Source: an uncultured Anaerofilum sp.
GTDB taxonomy: Bacteria; Bacillota; Clostridia; Oscillospirales; Ruminococcaceae
Assembly (NCBI GenBank): GCA_944385935.1
Contig: CALWZC010000008.1
Span: 62,001-126,000 of the forward strand
DNA: 64,000 nucleotides
Direction: 5' to 3'
The notes below the pieces were generated by a model. The model was not told the origin of the DNA, made no database searches, and worked only from the letters and a program-made list of their open reading frames with translations. The position numbers and the translations under genes are program-made. Shown here piece by piece: positions 53,590 through 62,965 of this stretch; positions within the stretch are counted from its first letter, which is position 1, and each line of letters opens with the position of its first letter.

Positions 53590-54990
53590 TTACAGGTCGA
53601 TTTCCTGCAATGCCAACACGCTCAGCAGATAAATTTTCAAAGCTTTGGTCAAATGGTTTAGATTTACACCCTCGTTGGGGCCGTGCATAGTACCCACAAA
53701 ATCAGGCACTTCTTGTTCTTGACCCAATGCAGCCTCTGGCCCGAAGCTTACCGCCAAGGGGAAATGGCGTGCATAGGTGCCACCACCCATAGTAAAGGGC
53801 TTTGCATTCTCCCCTGTTACCTCGTTATAAACGCCCAGTAGGGTTTGGATAGCAGGATGGTCTGCACTGATGTAAAAAGGTTCACTTTCTCTCTCTGCCT
53901 TTACCTCTGCATGTTCTCCAGCAGCTTGCTGCAACTGACTGGTAATGGTTTGGGCAGTGGTGGAGGTGGGATAACGGCTGTTGATGTTCTGAATCAGCCT
54001 ACCTTCTTCCATACGGATGGTTCCACCGATTACAGTCAATGGGTCAAACAAACCGTCATCGCTGGCAATGCCGATAGCACTTCCATCGGTGGCCGCAAAA
54101 AGTTTTTGCAATAGTTGCAAATATCCATTTTCTTCTGGGGTGCACAGATTGTTTTCCAGCAGATAGTCTACAATCACACCAATGGCATTGACAGTGCCAG
54201 CGGGGAAAGCTGCATGGCCTGCTTTGCCCTTGCCTTCAATGCGTACCAAGCCTTCTCCAGCAGTGGACAGAGAAATATTTTCCTTTTGCGGCAGGTTTTC
54301 CAAAGAGGCTTTTACCACACAGTGTGCCAAATCGGGTACTGCGTTGCTGGCTACACCGCCCTGAAAGTCTACTAGATTGCCATTCAGCACATTGCTGATA
54401 AGGTCGGCACTGTATACGCCCTTTTCCCCATTGCACACAGGGAATTCTGCATCGGGAGAGAAACAAAAATCGGGGGCAGGATAATTTTCTAGGTAGTATT
54501 CTACATCCTGCATTCCAGTTTCCTCATTGCAACCCAACAAAACACGGAAATTATAACGGGGAACAATGCCTTGCTCCTTTAAAAACTTTGCAATGTACAA
54601 ACACAAAACACTGGGGCCTTTGTCATCAGCAACACCACGACCGATGAGCCAATCCCCCTGCCGGCGCATACAGAAGGGGTCGCCATCCCAGCCGTTGCCT
54701 GCCGGAACAACATCCAAGTGGGTAATGGTTGCCAAGGTTTTGGAACTGCTACCCTTCACCTCTGCCCAACCAATATAGTTGTTTGCATTGTAGGTTTCTA
54801 ATCCCATTTCTCCAGCCATTTTCAGAGCTTCCTCCAAAACAGCACGGGGGCCATTGCCAAAGGGAGCACCTTCTACCGGAGATTCTTCTACACTGGGAAT
54901 ATCCACCAACCGTTTGATATCTCTTGCTATATTTTCTGCATTTTGTTGCACAAATGTTTCAACTTGTTCTTTCCATTGGTTCAAGTTCAT
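53590..54990 (-). CDS. pepV: M20-family dipeptidase (PepV/Sapep type)
   Basis: This 466-aa protein is of usual length for PepV. The metal-binding residues are visible in THLDVVPAG, GVADDKGP, GCNEETGM and SPDAEFPV. It hydrolyses dipeptides in the cytosol with two bound metal ions. The start ATG at 54990 follows AAAAGGAG. It stands alone. Confidence 0.93.
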   Translation of the reverse strand: MNLNQWKEQVETFVQQNAENIARDIKRLVDIPSVEESPVEGAPFGNGPRAVLEEALKMAGEMGLETYNANNYIGWAEVKGSSSKTLATITHLDVVPAGNGWDGDPFCMRRQGDWLIGRGVADDKGPSVLCLYIAKFLKEQGIVPRYNFRVLLGCNEETGMQDVEYYLENYPAPDFCFSPDAEFPVCNGEKGVYSADLISNVLNGNLVDFQGGVASNAVPDLAHCVVKASLENLPQKENISLSTAGEGLVRIEGKGKAGHAAFPAGTVNAIGVIVDYLLENNLCTPEENGYLQLLQKLFAATDGSAIGIASDDGLFDPLTVIGGTIRMEEGRLIQNINSRYPTSTTAQTITSQLQQAAGEHAEVKAERESEPFYISADHPAIQTLLGVYNEVTGENAKPFTMGGGTYARHFPLAVSFGPEAALGQEQEVPDFVGTMHGPNEGVNLNHLTKALKIYLLSVLALQEIDL

Positions 54991-55090
54991 TGGTTTTCAC
55001 TCCTTTTCTGCCCCTTTTCTTTAATTGTACAGGGGCAAACTTACTTTCATTGTAACACACCATACACTATATTACCAGAAAGGATTTTAT

Positions 55091-55420
55091 ATGAAATCAC
55101 CTAAACTGCAAAACCTACTTTTTATTGTCATTGTTCTTGCCATTGCTGTGTTTCTTTTGGGCAGACCAAAAGAGCAAGGAGCCACCGCAACAGTAACTTT
55201 GCCAGACCAGAATCAACAAATCATTTCTTTGGATACCAATGGGCAATATGATTTTGAGGCAAATGGATATACCGTCCATCTAGTGGTGGAAGATGGTTCT
55301 ATCCGCTTTGTAGACTCTGAATGCCCTGACCACCTATGTGAAGGCTTTGGACGACTTTCCAAGACCGATGAAATGGCAACCTGTTTACCTGCTGGCGTAT
55401 CTGTTGTTGTAAACCCTTAA
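55091..55420 (+). CDS. NusG domain II-containing secreted protein
   Basis: This 109-aa protein has an N-terminal membrane segment (LLFIVIVLAIAVFLLG) and a NusG_II domain with IRFVDSECPDHLCEGFGRL and AGVSVVV. Such proteins are common in Clostridia next to FMN-binding or Rnf-related genes, but their role is unknown. The ATG at 55091 follows AGAAAGGA; the longer frame has no good start. It converges with gluQ. Confidence 0.85.
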   Translation: MKSPKLQNLLFIVIVLAIAVFLLGRPKEQGATATVTLPDQNQQIISLDTNGQYDFEANGYTVHLVVEDGSIRFVDSECPDHLCEGFGRLSKTDEMATCLPAGVSVVVNP

Positions 55421-55428
55421 TTTTTGTA

Positions 55429-56376
55429 CTAAAACAATTCCTTTGGTAACAATATATCTTCTTTTGGCAGCTTGCTCCAACAAAATTCCCCCACCAATTC
55501 CTTTGCAGAGATTGCCTCTGGTTTTGGAATAAGATTGGCTGCAAAGGCAAGCCTACCTAAAATTTGTTCTGGGGTATACACTTGCCGCAGATGGTCTAAA
55601 GACAAAGCCCCATCCCTTTTGGAAAGGCGGTTGCCATCGCTATCCAGCAACAGAGGAATGTGCCCATATTCTGGGTAAACACTACTATCCAATTGCTTTG
55701 CCAGCCAAATCTGACAAGGGGTAGAGCTTAGCAAATCTCTCCCTCGTACCACTTGGGTTACCCCCATCCGAAGGTCATCCACTACCACAGCCAACTGGTA
55801 GGCAAAAATACCATCTCCTCGACAAAGGAGAAAATCTCCCGTTTCTTGCCATAAATTTTCCTGTTGGTGTCCATAATGCAAATCGGTAAATTCCACCACT
55901 TCATCCGGCACATGAACCCGTATTGCCGGATGTTTTTGTTTTTCCAGTTCCTGCCGTTGGCTTGGGGTAAGGCTGAGGCATTTTCCATTGTAGTGGTAAC
56001 TACCATCGGAAAGATGGGGGGCATTGGCAGCATGAAGCTGTGCACGGGAGCAAAAACAGGGATAGAGCAACCCTTTTTTCTCCAAATGCTCCAATGCCTG
56101 TTTGTATAAGTCACTGCATTGGCTTTGTTCATAGGGGGTATGACTTCCGCCTTTGTTGCCACCTTCATCCCAGTCTAACCCAAACCAGAGTAGTTCTTCT
56201 TGTAGCTTTTCTGCATATTCCTTCCGACAACGGGCAATGTCTAAGTCCTCAATACGCAGTATCATTTTTCCCTGTTGGCTGCGAACCGAAAGCCACGCCA
56301 CCAACGCACAAAGAAGATTTCCTAGATGGATTCTTCCGCTAGGTGTGGGGGCAAATCTTCCAACCGTTTGTTTCAT
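55429..56376 (-). CDS. gluQ: Glutamyl-Q tRNA(Asp) synthetase
   Basis: This 315-aa protein has the GluRS catalytic domain only: GRFAPTPSGRIHLGNL (HIGH-like), YPCFCSR (zinc-binding), and LSKRDGA (KMSKS-like), without the anticodon-binding part. GluQ (YadB) attaches Glu to queuosine in tRNA-Asp. The ATG at 56376 overlaps the upstream stop by four bases. Confidence 0.92.
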   Translation of the reverse strand: MKQTVGRFAPTPSGRIHLGNLLCALVAWLSVRSQQGKMILRIEDLDIARCRKEYAEKLQEELLWFGLDWDEGGNKGGSHTPYEQSQCSDLYKQALEHLEKKGLLYPCFCSRAQLHAANAPHLSDGSYHYNGKCLSLTPSQRQELEKQKHPAIRVHVPDEVVEFTDLHYGHQQENLWQETGDFLLCRGDGIFAYQLAVVVDDLRMGVTQVVRGRDLLSSTPCQIWLAKQLDSSVYPEYGHIPLLLDSDGNRLSKRDGALSLDHLRQVYTPEQILGRLAFAANLIPKPEAISAKELVGEFCWSKLPKEDILLPKELF

Positions 56377-57278
56377 GGTTGCCGCCCTTCTTCCTGTTGG
56401 CAAGTTCCCCCATCTTCATAGCTATAATTCCCTATCAAATCTGTAAATTGTTGATGAGAAATTTCCCCTTTTTTCCACTGAAAATACCCTTGCAGCAAGG
56501 TTTTGGCTTTTTCTTTCGCTTGTTGGAGAAGCTGTTCTAAAGAGGCTTCCATTTGCTGTCCAGTAGCAGGGTGTACCCATTGGCTAGGTAGTGGTTGTTT
56601 TAGCTTGGCTGGGGTAACATGGCCTGTAATAAACCCTGCACCTCCGAAAGCCACTCGTTCTGCTATCCAAAAGATGGCTCGCTTTATTCCAAAACGAGAA
56701 ATAAAAATTTTGCGCAACATTCGGGTGTGGTGGTAACTGTCTGCAAAGGGTTGTTGGTCTGGGTATCCTCCAAAAACCTGTTCCACTGTTTGCCACAACA
56801 GGTGGGACACCTGTGCCAATTCTTCACCATTTAAGGCAGGACAGTTTTTGTCTGCCTTTACTGCTCCATCTCCTGTTTGCTGTTGGCAAAGGTAGCTGTC
56901 TAGTGCTACCTCAAAATATCCATGACCACCTTTTTTCCCGTAAAGCTGACCCTTTTGGGTAAGATAATTTACATAGGGGTGCAATGTGCAATCTGCTGCA
57001 TAATGGCATAAAAAACCTGCCACATATTCCTGTTGCATAGGGGTAGAGGCATTCTGTGCCAATGCCATCAAAAATGCTCCTGTTTTTTCTTTGTGCATTC
57101 TTCCCCCCAGTGCTGGAAGGTTGGGACGGCGTTTGCTTCCTTTTTTCCACACCTGATAGCAAAACAATAAATCCGGCCCCTGGCAGCCTAAAGCAAACAC
57201 TGCCGGATGCTGTGGGCGTATTTCTGCCATTTCTGCGGCATTTGTTCCAATGAGAATGTGGGTATATGCTTCAGGCAT
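56373..57278 (-). CDS. Zinc-dependent phospholipase C-like protein
   Basis: This 301-aa protein begins PEAYTHILIGTNAAEMAEI and has FALGCQGPDLLF and CHYAADCTLHPYVNYL, which fit the zinc-dependent phospholipase C family (PF00882), many of whose members have unknown substrates. No signal peptide is seen. It overlaps the transporter gene by eight bases and gluQ by four. Confidence 0.85.
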   Translation of the reverse strand: MPEAYTHILIGTNAAEMAEIRPQHPAVFALGCQGPDLLFCYQVWKKGSKRRPNLPALGGRMHKEKTGAFLMALAQNASTPMQQEYVAGFLCHYAADCTLHPYVNYLTQKGQLYGKKGGHGYFEVALDSYLCQQQTGDGAVKADKNCPALNGEELAQVSHLLWQTVEQVFGGYPDQQPFADSYHHTRMLRKIFISRFGIKRAIFWIAERVAFGGAGFITGHVTPAKLKQPLPSQWVHPATGQQMEASLEQLLQQAKEKAKTLLQGYFQWKKGEISHQQFTDLIGNYSYEDGGTCQQEEGRQP

Positions 57279-58638
57279 GGGTTGTTTCTTTCTCCTTGTT
57301 CAGATATTTGGGCAGACAGAAAAAGTACAATGCACCACCAATTAAAAAAATCACCAGAACACTCAGCACACCCCAAGGTGCTGCTTGCTGAGAAATTTGC
57401 ACCAATATTTCTTTGGGTGCATCTGCCGGAATGTTCTCTGCTTTTCGGATAATATCCGCAGCCAATCCACTGGAAAATGCCACTAAGGAAGGGCCCATAA
57501 TAGCGGAAAATTTTCCAAAAATATCGTAGAATCCAAAGAATTCCCCACTGCGCTTTTTATCAGGAATCATTTTTCCAAACATACTGCGAGACAGGGCCTG
57601 TATTCCCCCCTGACTGGTAGCCACCAAAACAGCCAACAGCCAAAATTGCCATACACTGCGCACAAAAAAACCAAATACGGAAATTCCCATATACACACAA
57701 ATACCCACACCAATCATAAAGCGGGCACCCAGCTTCTCCGAAAGGCGAATGTACAGCAGACAGAAAGGCAGGCCCAACACCTGAACCAACAACAATGCAA
57801 GCAACATTTCTGTACTGCCCAATCCCAAAGTATCGCCATAACTTGTGGACATGTGGATAATGGTATTTACACCATCAATATAGAAAAAATATGCCAATAG
57901 AAAGAAAAACATATTTTTGTGGCGAAAAATCTCTTTGATGGTATTTCCCATACCTTTCATTGCAACTAAAAATGCACCTTTTTGGTTTTCTACATAGCTT
58001 TTTTGATGTACATTTTTTAGCAAAGGCAGACTAAATACTGTCCACCATACGGCGGTTAAGCCAAACACCACCGACAAGCAGATTAACATATCAATTCCAA
58101 TTCCTGCCATAACCAAAAATATTACCAATGGAATGGTGGAACCTCCAATATACCCCATAGCATACCCCATGGTGGAAACCCTATCCATTCGTTCCTCACT
58201 GGTTACATCAGTTAAAAAGCTATCATAGTACAAATTGGCACCAGAAAAACCAATCTGGCTTACTATGTACAAAATCAGTACAGCCAATCCTACTCTTTCT
58301 GCCGTTTCTGGATTAACAAAATCTAACAGCGGGGTCACTGCCAAAAATGCACAGGACAAAACCCCCACTACCAAAAATCCACAAAACAGCCGCTTTCTCA
58401 TTCCTTTAAAATCTCCCAACACTCCCATTACAGGAGCCATAAGAGCAATCAACAGCATGGCTGCACTGGTGCAATACCCCCATGTATTCATACTGGAAGC
58501 TGCATCCGAGGTATACCCTGCCACTGTGTTGTAAAAAATGGGCAAAATTGTGATGATAACCACGGAATGGGCGGAGTTTGCCCAGTCGTACATCATCCAG
58601 CTTTTTTCTTCTTTTGTATAGCCTTTTAAAAGCCCCAT
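57271..58638 (-). CDS. Atg22/UMF1-family MFS transporter
   Basis: This 455-aa protein has twelve membrane segments. The start YTKEEKSWMMYDWANSAHSVVI and the DRVSTMGYAMGYIGGS loop are those of the UMF1/Atg22-like branch of the MFS. Substrates in bacteria are not well known. The ATG at 58638 is chosen over one three codons upstream. It is the first gene of a three-gene operon with the phospholipase-like protein and gluQ. Confidence 0.88.
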   Translation of the reverse strand: MGLLKGYTKEEKSWMMYDWANSAHSVVIITILPIFYNTVAGYTSDAASSMNTWGYCTSAAMLLIALMAPVMGVLGDFKGMRKRLFCGFLVVGVLSCAFLAVTPLLDFVNPETAERVGLAVLILYIVSQIGFSGANLYYDSFLTDVTSEERMDRVSTMGYAMGYIGGSTIPLVIFLVMAGIGIDMLICLSVVFGLTAVWWTVFSLPLLKNVHQKSYVENQKGAFLVAMKGMGNTIKEIFRHKNMFFFLLAYFFYIDGVNTIIHMSTSYGDTLGLGSTEMLLALLLVQVLGLPFCLLYIRLSEKLGARFMIGVGICVYMGISVFGFFVRSVWQFWLLAVLVATSQGGIQALSRSMFGKMIPDKKRSGEFFGFYDIFGKFSAIMGPSLVAFSSGLAADIIRKAENIPADAPKEILVQISQQAAPWGVLSVLVIFLIGGALYFFCLPKYLNKEKETTHA

Positions 58639-58821
58639 TGTACGCACCTCATACCAATGAATTTACTGGTGTTTTTGTACCATTTGTCATTTTCTATATG
58701 AACAAATCTCAACAAACACCACTTGTACCAGTCTACCATGACTGCATTGTAATTTCAAGAAATGCCACAGTCATCATTGCATATTTTACAAAATCATTAC
58801 GCTATCATTTCTTTTTTGCAC

Positions 58822-58862
58822 AAAAAAGAGCTATCCCCGTGTAAAAGCAGGGATAGCTTTTT
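58822..58862 (-). terminator. Terminator after the sigma operon
   Basis: AGCTATCCC pairs with GGGATAGCT around a 12-base loop, with flanking A and T runs. On the minus strand it follows the 32-aa gene by about 15 bases. Confidence 0.88.
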
Positions 58863-58876
58863 GTAAAAATAATATT

Positions 58877-58975
58877 TTATCTACCTGTAAGCATCCAAAT
58901 CAATGCAGCACCAAAGCCCAAGGCTGTGGCTACTACTCGAAATGGCTGGCTTACTTTATCCATGAGCTTCATCAT
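58877..58975 (-). CDS. 32-aa small membrane protein
   Basis: A 32-residue frame starts at ATG 58975 with GGGGAGG upstream, and overlaps the end of the preceding gene by 20 bases. VSQPFRVVATALGFGAALIWML holds one membrane segment (about residues 13-29). It is last in the sigma/anti-sigma operon. Not recognised. Confidence 0.62.
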   Translation of the reverse strand: MMKLMDKVSQPFRVVATALGFGAALIWMLTGR

Positions 58976-59507
58976 TGTAATTTCCTCCCCGAAATTCCTC
59001 AAAATCTTGTTTTTCTTGATTGCTTTTTCCAAAAGCTAAACGGAATCCTGCATAAATAATGGCAAGAGCTACTGCCAAGGCGGGCAAATTGCGGTAGAAG
59101 GTATAATAGTATATTTCATTGACTCCTGCCAAAATTGCCAAATAGCTGAGAATGGGGGCAACAAAGGTATCAAAAAGAGTCCAAACACCCAGCAAAATTA
59201 AAATTGCTCCCACCAATGTGGGGCGTTTTTTCACAAACGCCTTTCCTTTTTCCAACCATTCTACTGGAATTAAATACTGGTCTGTTTCTACTGGATAGGG
59301 GGCACTGCGCAGATTGAATGTATCAAAAAAGGAATACATCCATACTATAGGCAACAGCACTGTAGCATAGGAAAAAATTGCCGAAATCATAATTCCTACA
59401 CAAAATATAGAAATTAAAGACAATCCCCGTTTCATATATCCTTGATACATTTGTCCTGCACCGGGTATAAATGCAAAACAAAAGGTTAAAAAGCCGTTTT
59501 TTTTCAT
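58956..59507 (-). CDS. TM2-like multi-pass membrane protein
   Basis: This 183-aa protein begins FLTFCFAFIPGAGQMYQGYMKRGLSL, a TM2-like pattern, with about five membrane segments and a short charged tail. It is translated with the anti-sigma gene (ATGA overlap). Similar proteins often lie beside ECF sigma factors of cell envelope stress type. Function unknown. Confidence 0.78.
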   Translation of the reverse strand: MKKNGFLTFCFAFIPGAGQMYQGYMKRGLSLISIFCVGIMISAIFSYATVLLPIVWMYSFFDTFNLRSAPYPVETDQYLIPVEWLEKGKAFVKKRPTLVGAILILLGVWTLFDTFVAPILSYLAILAGVNEIYYYTFYRNLPALAVALAIIYAGFRLAFGKSNQEKQDFEEFRGGNYNDEAHG

Positions 59508-59998
59508 GATTGTTTCTCCTTTTCTCCCTCTATGTGATGTCGAGACAATTTAGGCTGGTCTGCTTTTTTCATGCTGCTGGAAAGGTCTGCCGAAAACCGA
59601 GAAAGCACACTGCCCATTTCCTCGGAAATCTCCCACAATACATCATTCATATCTTTACCATGTGGTTTATGAGCAGGCCCACTGGCAACCACAGGGCCAA
59701 ACACTCCCCCCGACCAAAGGCAAAGGGCAAACACCACAGCGGCGGCAGCTTGTAAATAGCGTTTCATTGCCCATTTTCTTCGTCGGTAATAAATTTTTTC
59801 CATCACAGGGGCTACCATGTCCTGTGGGGGTTCCACACACACCGATTCCGAAAGCAACTCTGTGTACTGTTCTATGCACCTATCACAATGGCTTAAATGC
59901 TCTGCCACCTTTAACCGGTGAAACTCATCCAGTTCTCCCACCACCAAAGTTTGCAAGGCTTCCTGTGTCAAATGACCATCCTTTGAAAATAGATTCAT
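59504..59998 (-). CDS. Zinc-finger anti-sigma factor
   Basis: This 164-aa protein has the anti-sigma zinc motif His34-x3-Cys38-x2-Cys41 in AEHLSHCDRC and one membrane segment near 82-105. The C-terminal part would be outside the membrane. It holds the ECF sigma factor encoded just upstream (ATGA overlap) until a signal releases it. Confidence 0.88.
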   Translation of the reverse strand: MNLFSKDGHLTQEALQTLVVGELDEFHRLKVAEHLSHCDRCIEQYTELLSESVCVEPPQDMVAPVMEKIYYRRRKWAMKRYLQAAAAVVFALCLWSGGVFGPVVASGPAHKPHGKDMNDVLWEISEEMGSVLSRFSADLSSSMKKADQPKLSRHHIEGEKEKQS

Positions 59999-60519
59999 AT
60001 CTGTACACTCCTTTCTAACAGTTGCTTTTGCAACATTCCCTTTGCCCGATAAATCTGTGTATGTACGGTTTTGGGCGACCGGTTCAATAGTTTAGAAATT
60101 TCCTCTACCTTCTTTTCCTTTAAAAAATACATCACTGCCACACTACGATAGGGCTCCTTCAGAGACTCTACCAAACTGCAAATTTCTTGCTTTTGTTGAT
60201 TGCTCACTGCCAAATCTGCTGGATTTTCTGGTAGCTGCATATGCAAACAAAGTCCATCAGCCATTTCTTCCTTTTCTGTTGCTAACACCTTGCGACTGTA
60301 GGCACTTTTCAAATGGTCCTTTGCTTTGTTGGTAGCAATTTTTGCCAACCATGGGCGTATATGGTCTGTTGGGCAGCTTTGCAGGTGGCTGTATGCTGAG
60401 AGAAAAGTCTCTTGGGTCAAATCTTCTGCAATATGATAATCCTGCACCATCTGAAAACAGATGCTGTAAATTAACTTTTGGTACTTCTGTACCATGTCTG
60501 CAAATTCTGCATCCTTCAC
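59995..60519 (-). CDS. ECF-type RNA polymerase sigma factor
   Basis: This 174-aa protein has region 2 (LIYSICFQMVQDYHIAEDLTQETFL) and region 4 (EPYRSVAVMYFLKEKKVEEISKLLNRSPKTVHTQIYRAKGML). Its start is GTG at 60519 with AAGGAGG. It heads a four-gene operon with an anti-sigma factor and two membrane proteins. It is 50 kb from the CIS signalling block and there is no link seen between them. Confidence 0.93.
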   Translation of the reverse strand: MKDAEFADMVQKYQKLIYSICFQMVQDYHIAEDLTQETFLSAYSHLQSCPTDHIRPWLAKIATNKAKDHLKSAYSRKVLATEKEEMADGLCLHMQLPENPADLAVSNQQKQEICSLVESLKEPYRSVAVMYFLKEKKVEEISKLLNRSPKTVHTQIYRAKGMLQKQLLERSVQI

Positions 60520-60613
60520 ATTAACCGCCTCCTTTCCCTCAGCTCTATTTATTATTACGATTTAGCCCCTACTTTTTCTTCAATTCCTTGTTAAAGTTTT
60601 CTGTTGAAAACAG

Positions 60614-60669
60614 AAAAAGAGCAGACACCATACATCAAATACAAGTTTGACTTCAGTATCTGCTCTTTT
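60614..60669 (-). terminator. Terminator of the small multidrug export gene
   Basis: AAAAGAGCAGA pairs with TCTGCTCTTTT (11 bases) around a long 34-base loop. On the minus strand it ends with a T-run and lies 16 bases after the stop. Confidence 0.72.
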
Positions 60670-60685
60670 ATATTCCATTTATTTT

Positions 60686-61171
60686 TTAAAACAACATTCC
60701 AAATGCACCAAAAACGCCGCTAGCAGCAACACCCATAATTACACCTGCCAACATTACGCCGCCCATTACAGCCAACACACTAGGCCAAAACTTCAAATCC
60801 AAAATGGTTGCTGCCAAAGCTCCTGTCCATGCACCGGTGCCAGGCAAGGGAATACCAACAAACAAAAACAATGCCCAGTAAATACCACCGCCGGCTTTTT
60901 CTTGCAGTTTGTCGCCGGCTTTTACCCCTTTTTCCCAAATTTTCTGGAAAAAGCCTCCCACTTTGGGCAGATGGGTACACCACAACAACACTTCTTTTGC
61001 AAACAGCAAAATAATTGGCACTGGCAGCATATTTCCAATAACCGCCACAATATAGGTGGGAATCAGTTCCAAGCCCATGCCTACACCAATTAGTACAGCA
61101 CCCCTTAATTCTACTAGAGGCACCATAGACACAAAAAACACCCAGAAATACTCTTTGAGCAATGCAATCAT
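60686..61171 (-). CDS. Small multidrug export family protein (COG2426)
   Basis: This 161-aa protein has about four membrane segments; it begins FFVSMVPLVELRGAVLIGVGMGL, with GIPLPGTGAWTGALAATIL in the second half, the conserved motif of PF06695. The ATG at 61171 is chosen, AAGGAG eight bases upstream. Substrates unknown. Confidence 0.9.
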   Translation of the reverse strand: MIALLKEYFWVFFVSMVPLVELRGAVLIGVGMGLELIPTYIVAVIGNMLPVPIILLFAKEVLLWCTHLPKVGGFFQKIWEKGVKAGDKLQEKAGGGIYWALFLFVGIPLPGTGAWTGALAATILDLKFWPSVLAVMGGVMLAGVIMGVAASGVFGAFGMLF

Positions 61172-61306
61172 TGATTTTCTCCTTTTGCAAATTTTCATTT
61201 ATAGCATGTGTATCCAGTCGTATTCCCTACTATACCGAATTTTGCACAAAAACGCAAGCAAAATTTCTTTTATTTATAAAAATTCACATCTATTTTGCAA
61301 AAAACA

Positions 61307-61337
61307 AAATGGACAGAAACCAAGTTCTGCCCATTTT
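61307..61337 (-). terminator. Terminator of the htrA gene
   Basis: AAAATGGaCAGAA pairs with TTCTGcCCATTTT with a single mismatch and a five-to-six-base loop. It is followed by T-rich sequence on the minus strand, 16 bases after the htrA stop. Confidence 0.8.
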
Positions 61338-61353
61338 AAGAAAAAGATTCTAA

Positions 61354-62652
61354 TTAACCAAAAGGATTAATTTGCTGTTGAGAAGAAGAACTGCTGCTAT
61401 TATTCTGCTGTTGTGCAGATTGTGTTTGCTCTGTCAGCTCTACATCTACACTAACAATCTTTCCATCTCGTGCCAATTGCAGGTTTACTACGTCGCCAAT
61501 TTGCTTATCTTGCAAAGCAGAGGAAACATCAGAGTTTTGAGAAACTTCCTTGCCATCAATAATTACAATGCGGTCTCCTACCTGTACTCCTGCTTTTTCT
61601 GCACCAGAACCGGGAGTTACTTCAGCTACATATACACCCAAGGTATTTACTCCATAGCGCAAAGCAGTTTGTGCATCTAGAATATTCAAAACGGTTACAC
61701 CCAAAGCTGGACGACCAGTAACATATCCGGCATTGATTAAATCCTCAGCTACTTTTTTGGCGGTATTGATAGGAATTGCAAAGCCCAAGCCCTCACTATC
61801 TGTGGCACCGGATTTTGCATTGACAATACCAATCAGTTCGCCCTGTGCGTTAAACAGGCCACCACCAGAGTTTCCCGGGCTAATTGCTGCATTGGTTTGC
61901 AACAGTCGCATGGTCTGACCCTCTACAGTAATATCACGGTCAAGTGCGGAAATGATACCATTGGTTACGGTTCCACCCAAGCTGCCCAAAGGATTACCGA
62001 TGGCAATGGCGGTTTCGCCTACAGCCAGTTGACTGCTATCGCCCATAACAGCAGGGCTCAAACCAGTAGCATCAATTTTCAACACTGCAATGTCGGTGCT
62101 GGGGTCGGTACCCACTAGAGTGGCATCGTATTTGGTCTTATCATGGAGCGTTACCACAATGTTGGAAGCTCCCGAAATAACATGATTGTTGGTGATGATA
62201 TAGCCATCTTCGGAAATAATCACGCCGCTTCCTGCGCCGCTTTGAATGCGCTGACTAAAGTAGTTGTCGGTGACAAGCTGCTCTGTGGTAATCTCTACAA
62301 CAGAGGAAGCCACTGTGCTTACCACATCAGAAATGCTCATCCCTACAGCATCTCCTGTGCTGGTAGAGGTGCGGTCTACCGATTGATACAGCACGGTGCC
62401 AGAACCGCTTTGGGGGGCATTTTTTGCTGCCAAGCGATAACCAAAGTATCCGCTGGCCATACCCACACCAGAAACCACTGCCAAAGCAGCGACAGCAGCA
62501 ACTGTTTTCTTCACCCAATGCTTTTTGGGCTTTACAGGCTTTCCAGAAATTTCCCATACAGGAGGTTCCTGCGAGCTGCTATAATCGTTTTGGTCTTTTG
62601 GAGGTTGCTCTCTGTACAAAGACTTATAATCGTACTCCCATTTATTATCCAT
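61354..62652 (-). CDS. htrA: HtrA/DegP-like serine protease
   Basis: This 432-aa protein has a cytoplasmic N-terminus, a membrane segment at about 48-72, a trypsin-like domain with His157 (TNNHVI), Asp187 (TDIAVL) and Ser262 (GNSGGGLF), and one PDZ domain at about 320-405. It ends with a Gln/Ser-rich tail (SSSSSSQQQINPFG). It degrades or refolds damaged proteins outside the membrane. A TATACT box (62753-62758, minus) lies about 100 bases upstream. AAAAGGAG precedes the ATG. Confidence 0.95.
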   Translation of the reverse strand: MDNKWEYDYKSLYREQPPKDQNDYSSSQEPPVWEISGKPVKPKKHWVKKTVAAVAALAVVSGVGMASGYFGYRLAAKNAPQSGSGTVLYQSVDRTSTSTGDAVGMSISDVVSTVASSVVEITTEQLVTDNYFSQRIQSGAGSGVIISEDGYIITNNHVISGASNIVVTLHDKTKYDATLVGTDPSTDIAVLKIDATGLSPAVMGDSSQLAVGETAIAIGNPLGSLGGTVTNGIISALDRDITVEGQTMRLLQTNAAISPGNSGGGLFNAQGELIGIVNAKSGATDSEGLGFAIPINTAKKVAEDLINAGYVTGRPALGVTVLNILDAQTALRYGVNTLGVYVAEVTPGSGAEKAGVQVGDRIVIIDGKEVSQNSDVSSALQDKQIGDVVNLQLARDGKIVSVDVELTEQTQSAQQQNNSSSSSSQQQINPFG

Positions 62653-62965
62653 GATTCATTACTCCTTTTATTTATAAGGCGGTTTGACTTTTCTGCTTTT
62701 TACTTTTCATTGCAGACCTTTGTCAAAACCTGTTGTTGTTTGGTATGGTCTTAGTATACCTGTAAATTGTGAAAAAGGTTCCAGCGGATAGTGAAAAGAC
62801 TGTGAAAGCCCCACATTTTTCCATTTTTTCCACCTTTACGAATGGTTGCAAATTCGCTACAATAAGGCTATTGCTATAAGTGGGCCTTTTCTATGGTACT
62901 GCAAGCATATTGAAAGGTCAATAGATACCAGCTTTGATTTTATTACAAAGGAGGAATGGAATTTT
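62653..62965. other. Divergent intergenic region between htrA and the GNAT-MnmM gene
   Basis: It is AT-rich and holds a TATACT-like -10 box for htrA (minus, 62753-62758) with only a weak -35, and a TACAAT (near 62857) candidate for the rightward gene. No gene, hairpin with a T-run or inverted repeat of note was found. Confidence 0.5.

Noticed and set aside
59995-60519. ECF sigma factor as client of the CIS kinases
   Set aside because: It has its own zinc-type anti-sigma factor in the same operon, and ECF factors are not usual clients of RsbW kinases.
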